64,000 nucleotides of DNA from Roseovarius indicus. GTDB lineage: Bacteria > Pseudomonadota > Alphaproteobacteria > Rhodobacterales > Rhodobacteraceae. The position numbers and the translations under genes were made by a program. The stretch spans positions 1,054,001-1,118,000 of the forward strand of contig NZ_CP031598.1 in assembly GCF_008728195.1 (NCBI RefSeq). Reading direction: 5' to 3'. The notes beneath the pieces were generated by a model. That model searched no databases. It was given only the letters and a program-made list of their open reading frames with translations, and was not told the origin of the DNA. The stretch's first letter is position 1, and each line of letters begins with the position of its first letter. Below, piece after piece: positions 9,692-19,275 of the stretch.

Positions 9692-12103
9692 TCAGGATCG
9701 CAGTCGGGTATTGTCGGGGTCGAATGGCGGGCGGTCGAGGACCGTGGCGTCGAAACGCTGGCCGAGGATATCGACGGTCAGCCCCTCGCGCAGGCCGCGC
9801 GTGCGCAGGTAGGCCAAGGCGAGCGTCAGCCCGGTGCGGTGGCCGTATGCGCCGGACGTGACGATGCCGACGGGTTGTCCCTCGTGCCGTACGGTGTGGG
9901 CGTAGAACGGGTCGAGCGTACCGCTGTCGAGGCTGAGCAGCACCATTTCCCAGCGGTCGGGCTTGTCCATCCGCTGCAACAGTGCATCGCGACCCGGGAA
10001 GTCACGGCCATCGGTGCGGATCAGGTAGCCAAGGCCCGCTTCATCGGGGGTGCGCTCGCTTGTCAGGTCGCCGCCCCACCCCCGGTATCCTTTTTCGAGG
10101 CGCATGGAGCCGGCGGCGTAGGCGCCGTAAAACCCAATGCCGTGCGGCTTGCCTGCCTCCTCCAGCGCATCGAACAACCCGGGCAGGTCGGCGGCGCGGG
10201 CGTGAAGCTCCCAGCCCAGCTCGCCGACATAGGAGACCCGCATGGCCCGCAAGGTGACGCCGGCAACGGTAATCTCCCGCACCGACAGCCAAGGGAAGCC
10301 GGTGCCTAGGTCAGCATCGCTGAGCGACGCCAGAACCGATCGGGATTGCGGCCCCATAAGGCCAATCACGCCGATCTCTTCGGTGACGTTTCGGAGGCGG
10401 ACATCGTGCTTTGCGGCATGGGCCGTGAGCAGGTCGTGATCCATCTCCTCGGCCGCGGCCGCACTGTTGAGATAAGCGGCGTCATCGGCCAGCCGAGCGA
10501 CCGAAAATTCCGACACCACACCGCCCGCGGGTGTCAGGGCATGGATCAGCCCCACACGACCCCGGGCAGGGGGGCGGTTGGCGCCAAGCGTTTCGAGGAA
10601 ATCTGCAGTGCCCGGCCCGGTCACCTCGAATTTGGAGAACACCGAAAGGTCGGCCAACGCCACCCGGTTGGTCACGCACTCGACCTCGCGTGCCACCGGG
10701 TCGAACCAGTTGGTGCGCTGGAAGCTTTCATGGGCCACGTCGCCGGGCTTGTCGGAGAACCAGTTGGGCCGTTCCCACCCGTGCGCTGCGCCCATGATGG
10801 CGCCTCGGGCCAGCATCCGGTCGTGCAGTGGCGACAGGCGCAGGCCGCGCCCGGCCGGGCGTTCCTCGAACGGGTAATGCACGCCGAATTGCAGGCCGAA
10901 GCACTCGATGGCCTTGGCGACGCGGTAGTCACGATCGGCCCAGGACCCGAAGCGGCGGGAGTCGACCGCCAGCGCATCCATCGGCGGAGCGCCGTGGGTC
11001 ATCCAATGAGCCAGGAACCAGCCCGCGCCGCCGCCTTCCATCACGCCCATCGACGAGCCGGTGAGCAGCCAGCCGTTCTCGATACCGTGTGCGGGTCCGA
11101 TCAGCGGATTGGCGTCGGGCGTGAAGGTGATCGGCCCGTTGATGACAGATTTGACCCCGCCGGTTTCAAGCGCCGGAACACGCGCCATCGCCGCCTCGAT
11201 GATATGCTCGACCCGGTCGAGATCGGGCGGCATCAGTTCGGCGCCGAAATCGGGGGGTACACCGTCGACCGACCAGACCTGTGCTTCCTTCTCATACGGG
11301 CCCAGGATCAGCCCGTCGCGCTCCTGCCGCAGATACCAGCTTTCCTCGGGGTCGCGGATCATGGGCAGCTCGGGCAGTCCTTGCGCGATACGGTCGGCGA
11401 CGGCTGGAACCGTGTCGGTCACGAGATACTGGTGCAGGACCGGGACAGACGGGATGTTGAGCCCCATCATGTGCCCAATCTCCCAGCCCCATGTGCCGGC
11501 GGCGTTGACGAGATGGCGGGCGCGGAAGGTTTCTTTCGGCGTTTCCACGCGCCAGATCCCGTCTTCCCGGGTGATCGACGTGACGGGGTTCTGCCGGAAA
11601 AAACTGACGCCGCGTGCCTTCGCGCCCGTGGCCATGGCCTGAGTGGCGAGCGTCGGATCTACATGGCCATCGTCGGGTTCATAGATCCCGCCCAGAAGCC
11701 CCTCGAGGGAGGCCAGGGGGTACAATTCCGCGATGCGCTTGGGCGTCAGGATTTCCAGTGGGTAGCCGGTGAAATCCGAAAGGCCTGCCACATGGCGGAA
11801 CTCGTCCATCCTGTCGGGGTTGCGGGTGACGCGCATGGCGCCGGAAGGGTGAAAGCCGCAGCCTTGACCTGTCTCCTCTGGCAGAATGTCGCGGTAGAGG
11901 CGAACGGAGGTGGCGCGGAACTCCTGAATGGTCGCGTTGTGCGCGAAATGGGTGCAAAGCCCGGCCGCATGCCAAGTCGAGCCGTGGGTGAGATCGTTCT
12001 TTTCGGTCAGCACCACGTCGGACCAGCCGGCCTTGCCCAGGTGATAGGCCAGCGAAACGCCCATAGCGCCGCCGCCGATGATGAGAACCTGCACATCGCT
12101 CAT
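9692..12103 (-). CDS. Dimethylglycine dehydrogenase-like FAD/folate oxidoreductase, copy B
   Basis: An 803-aa protein with the four-part layout of dimethylglycine/sarcosine dehydrogenases: FAD-binding DAO domain (VLIIGGGAMGVSLAYHL at the N terminus), FAO middle domain, then GcvT and GcvT C-terminal folate domains (VSYVGELGWELH near residue 630). It would oxidatively demethylate an N-methyl amine and pass the C1 unit to tetrahydrofolate. The ATG at 12103 was chosen over longer in-frame extensions because it forms an ATGA overlap with the upstream gene's stop and starts directly at the Rossmann strand. The adjacent gene encodes a paralogue of the same architecture. Confidence 0.9.
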   Translation of the reverse strand: MSDVQVLIIGGGAMGVSLAYHLGKAGWSDVVLTEKNDLTHGSTWHAAGLCTHFAHNATIQEFRATSVRLYRDILPEETGQGCGFHPSGAMRVTRNPDRMDEFRHVAGLSDFTGYPLEILTPKRIAELYPLASLEGLLGGIYEPDDGHVDPTLATQAMATGAKARGVSFFRQNPVTSITREDGIWRVETPKETFRARHLVNAAGTWGWEIGHMMGLNIPSVPVLHQYLVTDTVPAVADRIAQGLPELPMIRDPEESWYLRQERDGLILGPYEKEAQVWSVDGVPPDFGAELMPPDLDRVEHIIEAAMARVPALETGGVKSVINGPITFTPDANPLIGPAHGIENGWLLTGSSMGVMEGGGAGWFLAHWMTHGAPPMDALAVDSRRFGSWADRDYRVAKAIECFGLQFGVHYPFEERPAGRGLRLSPLHDRMLARGAIMGAAHGWERPNWFSDKPGDVAHESFQRTNWFDPVAREVECVTNRVALADLSVFSKFEVTGPGTADFLETLGANRPPARGRVGLIHALTPAGGVVSEFSVARLADDAAYLNSAAAAEEMDHDLLTAHAAKHDVRLRNVTEEIGVIGLMGPQSRSVLASLSDADLGTGFPWLSVREITVAGVTLRAMRVSYVGELGWELHARAADLPGLFDALEEAGKPHGIGFYGAYAAGSMRLEKGYRGWGGDLTSERTPDEAGLGYLIRTDGRDFPGRDALLQRMDKPDRWEMVLLSLDSGTLDPFYAHTVRHEGQPVGIVTSGAYGHRTGLTLALAYLRTRGLREGLTVDILGQRFDATVLDRPPFDPDNTRLRS

Positions 12104-14490
12104 GCGCGCATCCTTTTGCCTTTGGGGTCGTAGGGCGGCTGGGTCAGAGGCGTGGCCCTGTACCATTCGCCCGCGATTTCGATCTCGAAGTGCCTGTCTT
12201 TCATCGGGGTTTTCGTCACCTCGACCAGCGTGAACGCCAACGTCAAGCCAGTGCGCGGGCCCCGCGCGCCCGAGGTTGTGAGGCCGACAACGCGGCCGTT
12301 TTCCCAGACGGGTTCGTCGTGCAGGACAAGCGGACTGCCCTCGACCTCGCAAAGCACGAGGCGTCGGGAAAGACCCTCACGCTGCGCCTCGAGCGCCGCC
12401 TTGCCAGTGAAGTCCTTCGACCAGTCGATGTTGAACCCCAGGCCCGCCTCGAGCGGAGTGATCTCGGGGCCAATGTCGTGCCCCCAGTGCACGAAGCCCT
12501 TTTCAATCCGGCATCCGTCAAGCGCGTAATGACCCATAGGTTTTGCGCCGGTGCCCGTCAGGGCGTCGAAAAGCGCCGGGGCGTCTTCGTTGCGCACGCG
12601 CAGTTCCCAACCGAGTTCGCCGACGAAGCTCAGTCTGGTGGCGATGGTTTCGACGCCGGCCACGGTTACGGTGCGCGTATGACCGAAAGGCATATCTGGC
12701 CAATCCTGCGCAATGCCACGCAGAGTGTCACGGCTTCCGGCGCCCATCACGCCGACCACGCAGAATTCCTCTGTAATGTCGGTCAGCGCGACGCCGTCCA
12801 GCGCACGCCGAAAGAACGCATGGTCACGCCAGCGGGTCGCGGCGCCTGTGGTGATCTCGACCATCTCGGGGCCCGGGCGGGTGACGGTGGCTTCGACCTC
12901 GATCCCGCCCTTGGCGTTGAGGAATTGGGTGTAGACGGCGCGGTCCTCGTTCACATTCAACTGTGCCGGGCAGAGGCTGTTGAGCTGTTTCAGCGCGTCG
13001 CGGCCTTCGACCCTGAGCTTGGTAAATGGCGAAAGGTCCAGCAGGACCGTTCCGGTTTCCATACGCGCCGCTTCGCGGGTTGCGATGGGCCACCATGGTT
13101 GATCTCCGATGGAGTAGGGCAGGGCGCGTTCCTGCTCGCTCTCGGCATACCATAGCCCGCGTTCCCATCCGGCCGTCAGGCCGAACACCGCGCCTTGCGC
13201 CTGCCAGTGGTCATGCAGGGCCGAACGGCGCAGATCGCGACCGGCCTTTGGCTGCTTGTAGGGCCAGTGCAGGGTGAAGAGGTCGGCCACGGCCTCTTTC
13301 ATCCGCGTCGCCATGTGCGCCGGATCTGCGGAAAGGGGATCGACGCGAGCGATGTCGACCTCCCAGGCATCCATGGGCGGCTGGCCGTCTTGCATCCAAC
13401 CTGCGAGAAGGCGGCCGACCCCGGCCGATGACATCACGCCGACCGAATTCATGCCTGCCGCAACGTAGAGGCCATCCACCCCGGGCGCGGCACCGATCAA
13501 CGGCCGCGTGTCGGCGGTGAAGCTCTCGGGGCCGTTCATGAAATGCTGAATGCCGGTGTCTTCCAGTGAGGGGATCAGGTCAAGGGCAGCTTCCATGAAC
13601 GGTGTGAACTGATCCCAGTCTTCGGGCAGTTCGAGAAAGGGGCGGTTGCCCTCGGGGCCATCGGGATTCCAGCATTTCGCATCCGGTTCGAAGCCACCGA
13701 TCACCAGCTTGCCGGTATCGCCCTTGATGTAGACACCGGAGTCGAGATCGCGCAGCACGGGGAAACCTTCGAACTCGGGGCGCGGCTCGGTGACGACATA
13801 CATGTGCTCGACCGGCTGCAAGGGCAGGGCGACGTTTGCCGTTTCGGCCAGCCGCTTGGACCAGGCGCCGCAGCAGAGGGCGACCTGGCCGGCGCGGATC
13901 TCAGTATCGTCCTCCAAGCCCACGCCATATACGCGTCCGCCTTCCGTCAAAAGCCGGGCAACGCCATTGTTCTCGCGGATTTCAACGCCCATCGATCTGG
14001 CCGCCCGGGCATAGGCCATGCACAGATCGACCGGATTTACGCTGGCGTCCTCGGCGACGGCCATGGCGCCATGCAGGTTTTTCGTGGACAGGCACGGCAG
14101 GGCCGATCCGAGCTCGTCGGTCGTCATCATCTCGGGTGAAAGGCCGAAATGCCGCCCGAGTGCCGCGATGCGGTGCAGCTCGTCCATCCGCTCTGGGAGC
14201 TTTGCCAGCCAATACCCACCGGTGACACGATACCCGGTGGAGAGGCCGGTTTCCTGCTCCAGTCGCGGGAAGAGTTCTCCGGCATACATCGCCAGCCGTG
14301 TCATGTTGGGCGTTGCCCTCAGCGGCCCGACGATGCCGGCGGCATGCCAGCTCGTGCCGGACGTCAGCTGGTTGCGTTCGAGCAGCAGTACGTCCTCGGC
14401 CCCCAGCCGGGCGAGGTGGTAGGCCAGCGAAAGACCGACCGCACCGCCGCCGATGATGACGATTCCACGCGTCTCAGAAGTAGTCGGCAT
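12100..14490 (-). CDS. Dimethylglycine dehydrogenase-like FAD/folate oxidoreductase, copy A
   Basis: A 796-aa paralogue of the downstream flavoprotein. The Rossmann motif IVIIGGGAVGLSLAYHL is at residues 10-26, followed by FAO-type, GcvT and GcvT-C domains (LSFVGELGWELRV near residue 630). The STKNLHG segment and the residues after GGGAVG follow the family pattern. The start overlaps the methyltransferase gene by 17 bp and the stop overlaps the next gene by 4 bp, so three proteins are translationally coupled. Substrate specificity between dimethylglycine, sarcosine and other N-methyl compounds cannot be read from the sequence. Two diverged copies side by side suggest two successive demethylation steps (inference). 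Confidence 0.9.
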   Translation of the reverse strand: MPTTSETRGIVIIGGGAVGLSLAYHLARLGAEDVLLLERNQLTSGTSWHAAGIVGPLRATPNMTRLAMYAGELFPRLEQETGLSTGYRVTGGYWLAKLPERMDELHRIAALGRHFGLSPEMMTTDELGSALPCLSTKNLHGAMAVAEDASVNPVDLCMAYARAARSMGVEIRENNGVARLLTEGGRVYGVGLEDDTEIRAGQVALCCGAWSKRLAETANVALPLQPVEHMYVVTEPRPEFEGFPVLRDLDSGVYIKGDTGKLVIGGFEPDAKCWNPDGPEGNRPFLELPEDWDQFTPFMEAALDLIPSLEDTGIQHFMNGPESFTADTRPLIGAAPGVDGLYVAAGMNSVGVMSSAGVGRLLAGWMQDGQPPMDAWEVDIARVDPLSADPAHMATRMKEAVADLFTLHWPYKQPKAGRDLRRSALHDHWQAQGAVFGLTAGWERGLWYAESEQERALPYSIGDQPWWPIATREAARMETGTVLLDLSPFTKLRVEGRDALKQLNSLCPAQLNVNEDRAVYTQFLNAKGGIEVEATVTRPGPEMVEITTGAATRWRDHAFFRRALDGVALTDITEEFCVVGVMGAGSRDTLRGIAQDWPDMPFGHTRTVTVAGVETIATRLSFVGELGWELRVRNEDAPALFDALTGTGAKPMGHYALDGCRIEKGFVHWGHDIGPEITPLEAGLGFNIDWSKDFTGKAALEAQREGLSRRLVLCEVEGSPLVLHDEPVWENGRVVGLTTSGARGPRTGLTLAFTLVEVTKTPMKDRHFEIEIAGEWYRATPLTQPPYDPKGKRMRA

Positions 14491-15991
14491 CGGCGACCTC
14501 CAGTTTGCGCTGCGCGATGTAGTCCTTCAGCGCGTCGTCGATCGCCGGATCGAGGCCGGGGTCTTCGTAGGTGTCGAGCCGCGACTTCCAGAGCGCGTTG
14601 GCGCGCTGGGCCATGTCGAGGCTTCCGGCCGCCTGCCATTGTTCGAAAGAGTTGTTGTCGGGCAGGTCCGGTCGGAAGAGCGCCGATAGGAAGTTGGCTT
14701 GCGTGTGCTCGGAGCCAAGGAAATGCTGGCCCGGTCCCGTTGCGGCGATGGCCGCCATAGCTTGTGCGTTCTCGGACAGGTCGATTCCAGCGAAGAACCG
14801 CATCATCTTGCCGCAAAGATCGGCGTCGATCATCGTCTTCTCGAAACCGGTGACAAGCCCGCCTTCCAGCCAGCCGGTTGCGTGGTTGATGACGTTGACC
14901 CCGGCGAACAGCGCCATCATCAAGCCCCAAGTCGCTTCTTGCTGGCTTTGCGCATCGGGCAGTTTCGAGGCTGAAAGCGTACCGACCGAATGAAGCGGCA
15001 CGCCCAGCCGGCGGGCCAGCTGCCCGGCTGCCAGGATCATCTGGCCGGCTTCCGGTGTGCCGAACGTGGGGGCGCCGGACTGCATCGACATGGTCGAGGC
15101 AAAGGAGCCCATGAGGCAGGGTGCGCCTGGGTTGACGAGTTGCACCAGCGTGAGGCTTGCAAGCGCCTCGGCCAGCACCTGCGCCAGTGTTCCCGCCACG
15201 GTCGAGGGGCTCATCGCGCCGGCCAGGGTCCACGGTGTGCAGGCGACGGGCTGGCCCGCGCGGGCATATGTCTTGAGCGCGCCGGACATGTGGGAATCCA
15301 TCACGAGCGGCGCGTTGGTATTGGAAACGCAGTATAGTACCGGATTTTCGGCCACGTAGGCCTCGCCGAAGAGAATCCGTGCCATGTCGATTGCGTGTCC
15401 TGCGCGCTCGGCCCCGAGGAAGGCGCCCATGAAGGGCCGGTCGGACCACCGGATATGGGCATAGAGCATGTCCAGATGCCGTTTGTTTGCCGGCAGATCG
15501 ACCGGTTCGCAGACGACCCCGCCGGAATGGTGCAGCCACGGGATCGTCTGGTGCAGCTTCACGAGGTTTGTGAAATCGTCATAGGTCGCGTAGCGCCGCC
15601 CCATGTCGAGGTCATGCACGAAGGGTGGGCCCCAGGACGGGCAGAACACCGAGGCGCTGCCGCCGATCCGAACGGTGTTTTCCGGGTTGCGCGCGTGCTG
15701 AGTGAATTGCGAAGGCGCGGTGGCCTGAATGATCTTGCGGCAGAAGCCGGAGGCGAAGCGGACGCGCTCTCCATCGACATCGCAGCCGGCCTCGGCAAAG
15801 ATCTGAAGGATTTCGGGGTCGTCGCGAAACTCCATGCCCGTTTCGGCCAGGATACAGTCGGCATTGGCCTCGATGATCTGAAGACCTTCCTCCGACAGGA
15901 TCGGGAGCGGTCCGACATGGCGGTCGAGATACGGCGCGCGCGGTGACCCCGCCCTGGCCTCCTCGCTACGCCGCTTGCCTCTCCGTGTCAC
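14474..15991 (-). CDS. MttB-superfamily (trimethylamine methyltransferase-like) protein
   Basis: A 505-aa member of the MttB superfamily, which moves methyl groups from quaternary or tertiary amines to a corrinoid protein. A GTG start at 15991 is preferred: GGAGG lies 5 nt upstream (15997-16001), whereas an in-frame ATG at 16003 would place GGAGG inside the coding region. There is no in-frame TAG, so it is a non-pyrrolysine member, like glycine betaine methyltransferases. Late motifs LGSEHTQANF and ALWKSRLDTYEDPG fit the family. No corrinoid protein or reductive activase gene is seen nearby, which is unusual for the classical reaction. It leads the operon and is divergent from a LysR gene. 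Confidence 0.85.
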   Translation of the reverse strand: MTRRGKRRSEEARAGSPRAPYLDRHVGPLPILSEEGLQIIEANADCILAETGMEFRDDPEILQIFAEAGCDVDGERVRFASGFCRKIIQATAPSQFTQHARNPENTVRIGGSASVFCPSWGPPFVHDLDMGRRYATYDDFTNLVKLHQTIPWLHHSGGVVCEPVDLPANKRHLDMLYAHIRWSDRPFMGAFLGAERAGHAIDMARILFGEAYVAENPVLYCVSNTNAPLVMDSHMSGALKTYARAGQPVACTPWTLAGAMSPSTVAGTLAQVLAEALASLTLVQLVNPGAPCLMGSFASTMSMQSGAPTFGTPEAGQMILAAGQLARRLGVPLHSVGTLSASKLPDAQSQQEATWGLMMALFAGVNVINHATGWLEGGLVTGFEKTMIDADLCGKMMRFFAGIDLSENAQAMAAIAATGPGQHFLGSEHTQANFLSALFRPDLPDNNSFEQWQAAGSLDMAQRANALWKSRLDTYEDPGLDPAIDDALKDYIAQRKLEVADADYF

Positions 15992-16074
15992 GACAACCTC
16001 CATTGATGTTGGAGGAAGGATGGACAAAATCCCTCGTGTGCGGCAATGAAAACGCGACACTATTAGGAACTCTA

Positions 16075-17061
16075 ATGAAGTCGCCGAAACTCACCACCCG
16101 GCTTGCGTCGGACAAGAACCTTCTGACGGCGCTGGAAGTCTTTGTCGCAATTGCGGAAACCCGTCAGTTCACCCAGGCAGCGCGGCTGATGGGAATGACG
16201 CAATCGGCCGCCTCGCAACAGCTTGCCTCGCTCGAGGATGCCTGTGACGCAAGGCTCATCGACCGTACGGTGCGGCCGGTGCGGTTGACACAGGCGGGCG
16301 AACTTTGCCTGCGTCATGCGCAGCGCATCCTCAACTCGGTCGAAGACCTCGCCACCTCCATGCGTCACGAGGGTCCGCAGCCGATCAGCGTGCTGCGCAT
16401 CGGGATGCTGGCGTCGATCGCCACGACGCTGACGCCGCCCCTGGTCAGGCTGTTGAAGTCGGAAGTCTCTGTCGAAGACCTGACGTTGCATGCAGGACAG
16501 AGCGGTGACCATGAAACCCTTTTGCGCACGAAGCGGGCCGACCTGGTGATTACCTCGAACCCGTTCTATGACATGGACGGGCTGGAGCGGCATGACGTGC
16601 TGACCGAGAATTTCCTGCTTGTCCTGCCGCAAAGCTATGACGGGCCGGCACGTCGCCTGCAGGACATACTTGCACACTTGCCGCTGGTGCGATTTGCGGC
16701 CACGACAAGCGTCGGGCGGCGAACGGAACAGCATCTTCGCCGGCTCAAGCTGACGGCGCCGCGGGTGATCCAGGCGGACCGGTCGAGCATGGTGACCGCC
16801 TGCGTGGCCGAAGGTCTGGGCTTTACCATCCTCACCCCCAGTCTCCTGATCGACGGGTTCGTCGAGCGGATGCCGCTGATCGTGCGGCCGTTGCCGGGGC
16901 CGGGGTTCTCGCGCTCCATCAAGGTCGTTGCGCGGTCCGGAGATCTCGATGCCCTGCCGGCCCGGCTTGCGGCGTTGGCATCGCGTGAATTGGCGGCGCA
17001 GATCGACCAGCAGATGGGGCAGGTCGGCCGCGAGGCGGTGAGCCTGGAAGAGTTTGATTGA
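16075..17061 (+). CDS. LysR-family transcriptional regulator
   Basis: A 328-aa regulator. The ATG at 16075 follows AGGAA at a good distance and puts the winged helix-turn-helix at about residues 15-75 (FTQAARLMGMTQSAASQQL). The rest is the substrate-binding domain. It is divergent from the MttB-like operon with an 83-bp shared region, the classic LysR layout, so it probably controls that operon in response to a methylated amine or its product. No clear T-N11-A box was recognised in the short shared region. Confidence 0.9.
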   Translation: MKSPKLTTRLASDKNLLTALEVFVAIAETRQFTQAARLMGMTQSAASQQLASLEDACDARLIDRTVRPVRLTQAGELCLRHAQRILNSVEDLATSMRHEGPQPISVLRIGMLASIATTLTPPLVRLLKSEVSVEDLTLHAGQSGDHETLLRTKRADLVITSNPFYDMDGLERHDVLTENFLLVLPQSYDGPARRLQDILAHLPLVRFAATTSVGRRTEQHLRRLKLTAPRVIQADRSSMVTACVAEGLGFTILTPSLLIDGFVERMPLIVRPLPGPGFSRSIKVVARSGDLDALPARLAALASRELAAQIDQQMGQVGREAVSLEEFD

Positions 17062-17116
17062 GCGATCTGCCGCGCCTTTTCCCGGCCCAGAAAAGGCGGT
17101 TTCAGGGCTGTTGCGG

Positions 17117-17896
17117 TCAGGAGGCTTCGGTGTCAGTTATCAGCTTTGACAGGTCTCTGGCCGCTGCCTTCAGAGGTTCGAGATACTCCAGCGCCCGGGC
17201 GATGTCGAAGCGCTGGGTCGGTGCGTGGAACGATAGCGTAGCCATTAGGCGCTGATTGGTGTCCTGTACGGGCACGGCGAGGGCAATCATGTCTTCCATG
17301 AATTCTTCGCGATCAAGCGCGTAGCCAACCTCGCGCACCTCGCGGATCTCTTCGAAGAGCGTGTCGGGGTCGGTTATCGTGTTCGGTGTCCGACGTTCCA
17401 GCCTGGTCGCCGCGAGATATGTCTTCAGGTGGTTCTCTGCCAACGATCCCAGGTACATCTTGCCGCTGGCGGTGCAGTAGAACGGCACCCGGGTGCCTAT
17501 GGGCAACTGGATGCGCAGGGGCCATTCCGTTTCGACCCGCTCGAGATAGGTCATGGAATCCCGGTCGGGGAGGGCGATGTTGCAGGTCTCGCCGATTTCC
17601 CGGCTTACCTGTTTGAGCACGGCCTGCCGCGCGGTGCGGATACGCAGTGAGGACAGGATGCCACCCGCCATGTCTCTCAGGCGCGGGCCGGGCGAATAGG
17701 TGCGACCGTCCAAGTCCCGTTGAAGAAAACCTTCTTCCTCCAGCGTGCTGAACAGCCGGTGGATCGTGGGTTTCGGCAGGCCGATCTGAGCGTTTACCTC
17801 GGTCGGCGTTACCGGAACCCCGGCCCTGGCGATCTGTTCGATCACCATCAGCAATCTCAGGTTGGTCGGGATCGAGCCGGTTTTTTCCCCATCCAT
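17117..17896 (-). CDS. IclR-family transcriptional regulator
   Basis: A 259-aa protein. The N-terminal winged helix has VTPTEVNAQIGLPKPTIHRL (about residues 29-48). The C-terminal effector domain has the GETCNIA and FYCTASGK segments typical of the family. It starts 13 bp downstream of the TRAP large-permease gene on the same strand, so it is the distal gene of the transporter operon. It probably senses the transported acid or a product and controls the TRAP operon and perhaps the divergent GMC oxidoreductase gene (inference). Confidence 0.92.
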   Translation of the reverse strand: MDGEKTGSIPTNLRLLMVIEQIARAGVPVTPTEVNAQIGLPKPTIHRLFSTLEEEGFLQRDLDGRTYSPGPRLRDMAGGILSSLRIRTARQAVLKQVSREIGETCNIALPDRDSMTYLERVETEWPLRIQLPIGTRVPFYCTASGKMYLGSLAENHLKTYLAATRLERRTPNTITDPDTLFEEIREVREVGYALDREEFMEDMIALAVPVQDTNQRLMATLSFHAPTQRFDIARALEYLEPLKAAARDLSKLITDTEAS

Positions 17897-17909
17897 CGGT
17901 TCGTCTACT

Positions 17910-19274
17910 TCATCGTTGCGGCAACAGCGCAGTCGAGAGCACCGGCACCAACGCCACGATGATCCAGACCGCGATCAGGGCAATAAGATAGACGAGGGAA
18001 TATCGCAACAACCGGAAGTACGGCACTCCGGTCACGCCCGAGGCCACGTAGAGGTTGAGCCCATAGGGTGGCGTGATGAAGCCGATCGAGGCGCCCACCA
18101 GGAACACGACCGCGAACTGCACCGGCTCAACCCCCACCGAGTGCGCGACGGGTGCGAGGATAGGAGCCAGGATGATCGTCACCGGAAGGCTTTCCAGCAC
18201 CATCCCGAGCACGAAGACGATCGCCATCGAGGTGAAGAGCACGGCGTGATAGCCGCCCATGGATGTCACGAACCCCCCGATCACTTCCTGTGCGCCGAGG
18301 ACCGAAAGGATTTGCTGCATGACAACCGACACGGCGATCAGCGGCGCGAGAATTCCGGTGATCTGAGCCGAACGCATGGTGATCGACGGAAGCTCCAGCG
18401 GCCCGAACCCGCGCACCACCAGCATCTGCGAGATCGACTTTTCGGCTACGTCCTTGTCCCGGTCATCCTTCCCGACGATGAGCCGGTGCAGTGGCAGGCA
18501 GAGGAAGCCCACAATCACGCAGAATCCCACTGTGACCCCTGCCGCCTCGGTAGGGGAGAACTTGCCGGTGTAGATGCCCCAGAGCACAAGGCCGATGGCG
18601 AAGAAGCCCAACCACGCACCGACAGCCGTCTTGATCACGCGCAGTGGGCTCAGTGCGATCAGGTAACCCCAGCCGTTCTTCCAGCACACGAGGAAGCAGG
18701 CGACCATCATCCCGCCCACCATCATGGTGCCGGGAATGATGCCGGCGACGAAGAGGTCGGAGATCGGCAGGTTGAGAAGGAAGCCGTAAACAATGAAAAT
18801 GATCGAGGGCGGGATGATGATACCGACCGTGCCGCCCGCCGCGGCGGTGGCGGCCGAGAAGCGTTCGTCATAGCCGCCTTTCACCATCTCGGGATGCAAC
18901 ATCGAGCCGATCGTCGCGGTCGTGGCCGAGTTGGAGCCGGAAATCGCGGCGAAAAGCCCGCAGGCGCCCAGCGACGCCATCGCCAGCCCGCCCCGGATCC
19001 AGCCGAGGCACGAATAGGCGAAATCGCTGAGCCTTCGGGCAATGCCGGAACGATTGATCAGGTCACCGGTCAGAATGAAAAGCGGCATGGCCAGCAGGGC
19101 AAAGCCGTCGGTGAACACATCCGCCAGAGCGGCCCCGATATTGTCGAGCGGCATCTCTAGAAGAAACGACATGCCGAGTACCCAGTAACCGATGACGAGG
19201 AAGACGGGCACGCCCAGCATGAAGAGGAAGGTGACCCCGAGGGAGATGAGCGTGATGATGGCCGGATCGCTCAT
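17910..19274 (-). CDS. TRAP transporter large permease (DctM type)
   Basis: A 454-aa, very hydrophobic protein of the DctM family with about 12 membrane segments. It contains the family segments FALLAMPLFILTGDL (near 55-70) and GPSNSA-like SGSNSATTATIG (near 110-122). It catalyses sodium-driven uptake together with the DctQ and DctP partners. Its start is 1 bp from the stop of the small-permease gene. Confidence 0.93.
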   Translation of the reverse strand: MSDPAIITLISLGVTFLFMLGVPVFLVIGYWVLGMSFLLEMPLDNIGAALADVFTDGFALLAMPLFILTGDLINRSGIARRLSDFAYSCLGWIRGGLAMASLGACGLFAAISGSNSATTATIGSMLHPEMVKGGYDERFSAATAAAGGTVGIIIPPSIIFIVYGFLLNLPISDLFVAGIIPGTMMVGGMMVACFLVCWKNGWGYLIALSPLRVIKTAVGAWLGFFAIGLVLWGIYTGKFSPTEAAGVTVGFCVIVGFLCLPLHRLIVGKDDRDKDVAEKSISQMLVVRGFGPLELPSITMRSAQITGILAPLIAVSVVMQQILSVLGAQEVIGGFVTSMGGYHAVLFTSMAIVFVLGMVLESLPVTIILAPILAPVAHSVGVEPVQFAVVFLVGASIGFITPPYGLNLYVASGVTGVPYFRLLRYSLVYLIALIAVWIIVALVPVLSTALLPQR

Positions 19275-19275
19275 G

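Noticed and set aside
8558..12133. Long plus-strand open frames opposite the aminotransferase and flavoprotein genes
   Set aside because: They are antisense shadows of well-supported minus-strand genes in GC-rich DNA, without recognisable domains.
14474..16003. Pyrrolysine-dependent trimethylamine methyltransferase
   Set aside because: No in-frame TAG is present, so this is a non-pyrrolysine MttB-superfamily member.
15992..16003. ATG at 16003 as start of the MttB-like gene
   Set aside because: GGAGG lies just after it and 5 nt before a GTG at 15991, which makes the GTG the better start.
17862..19160. Plus-strand frame opposite the TRAP large permease
   Set aside because: Histidine/aspartate-rich shadow of the hydrophobic DctM gene on the other strand.
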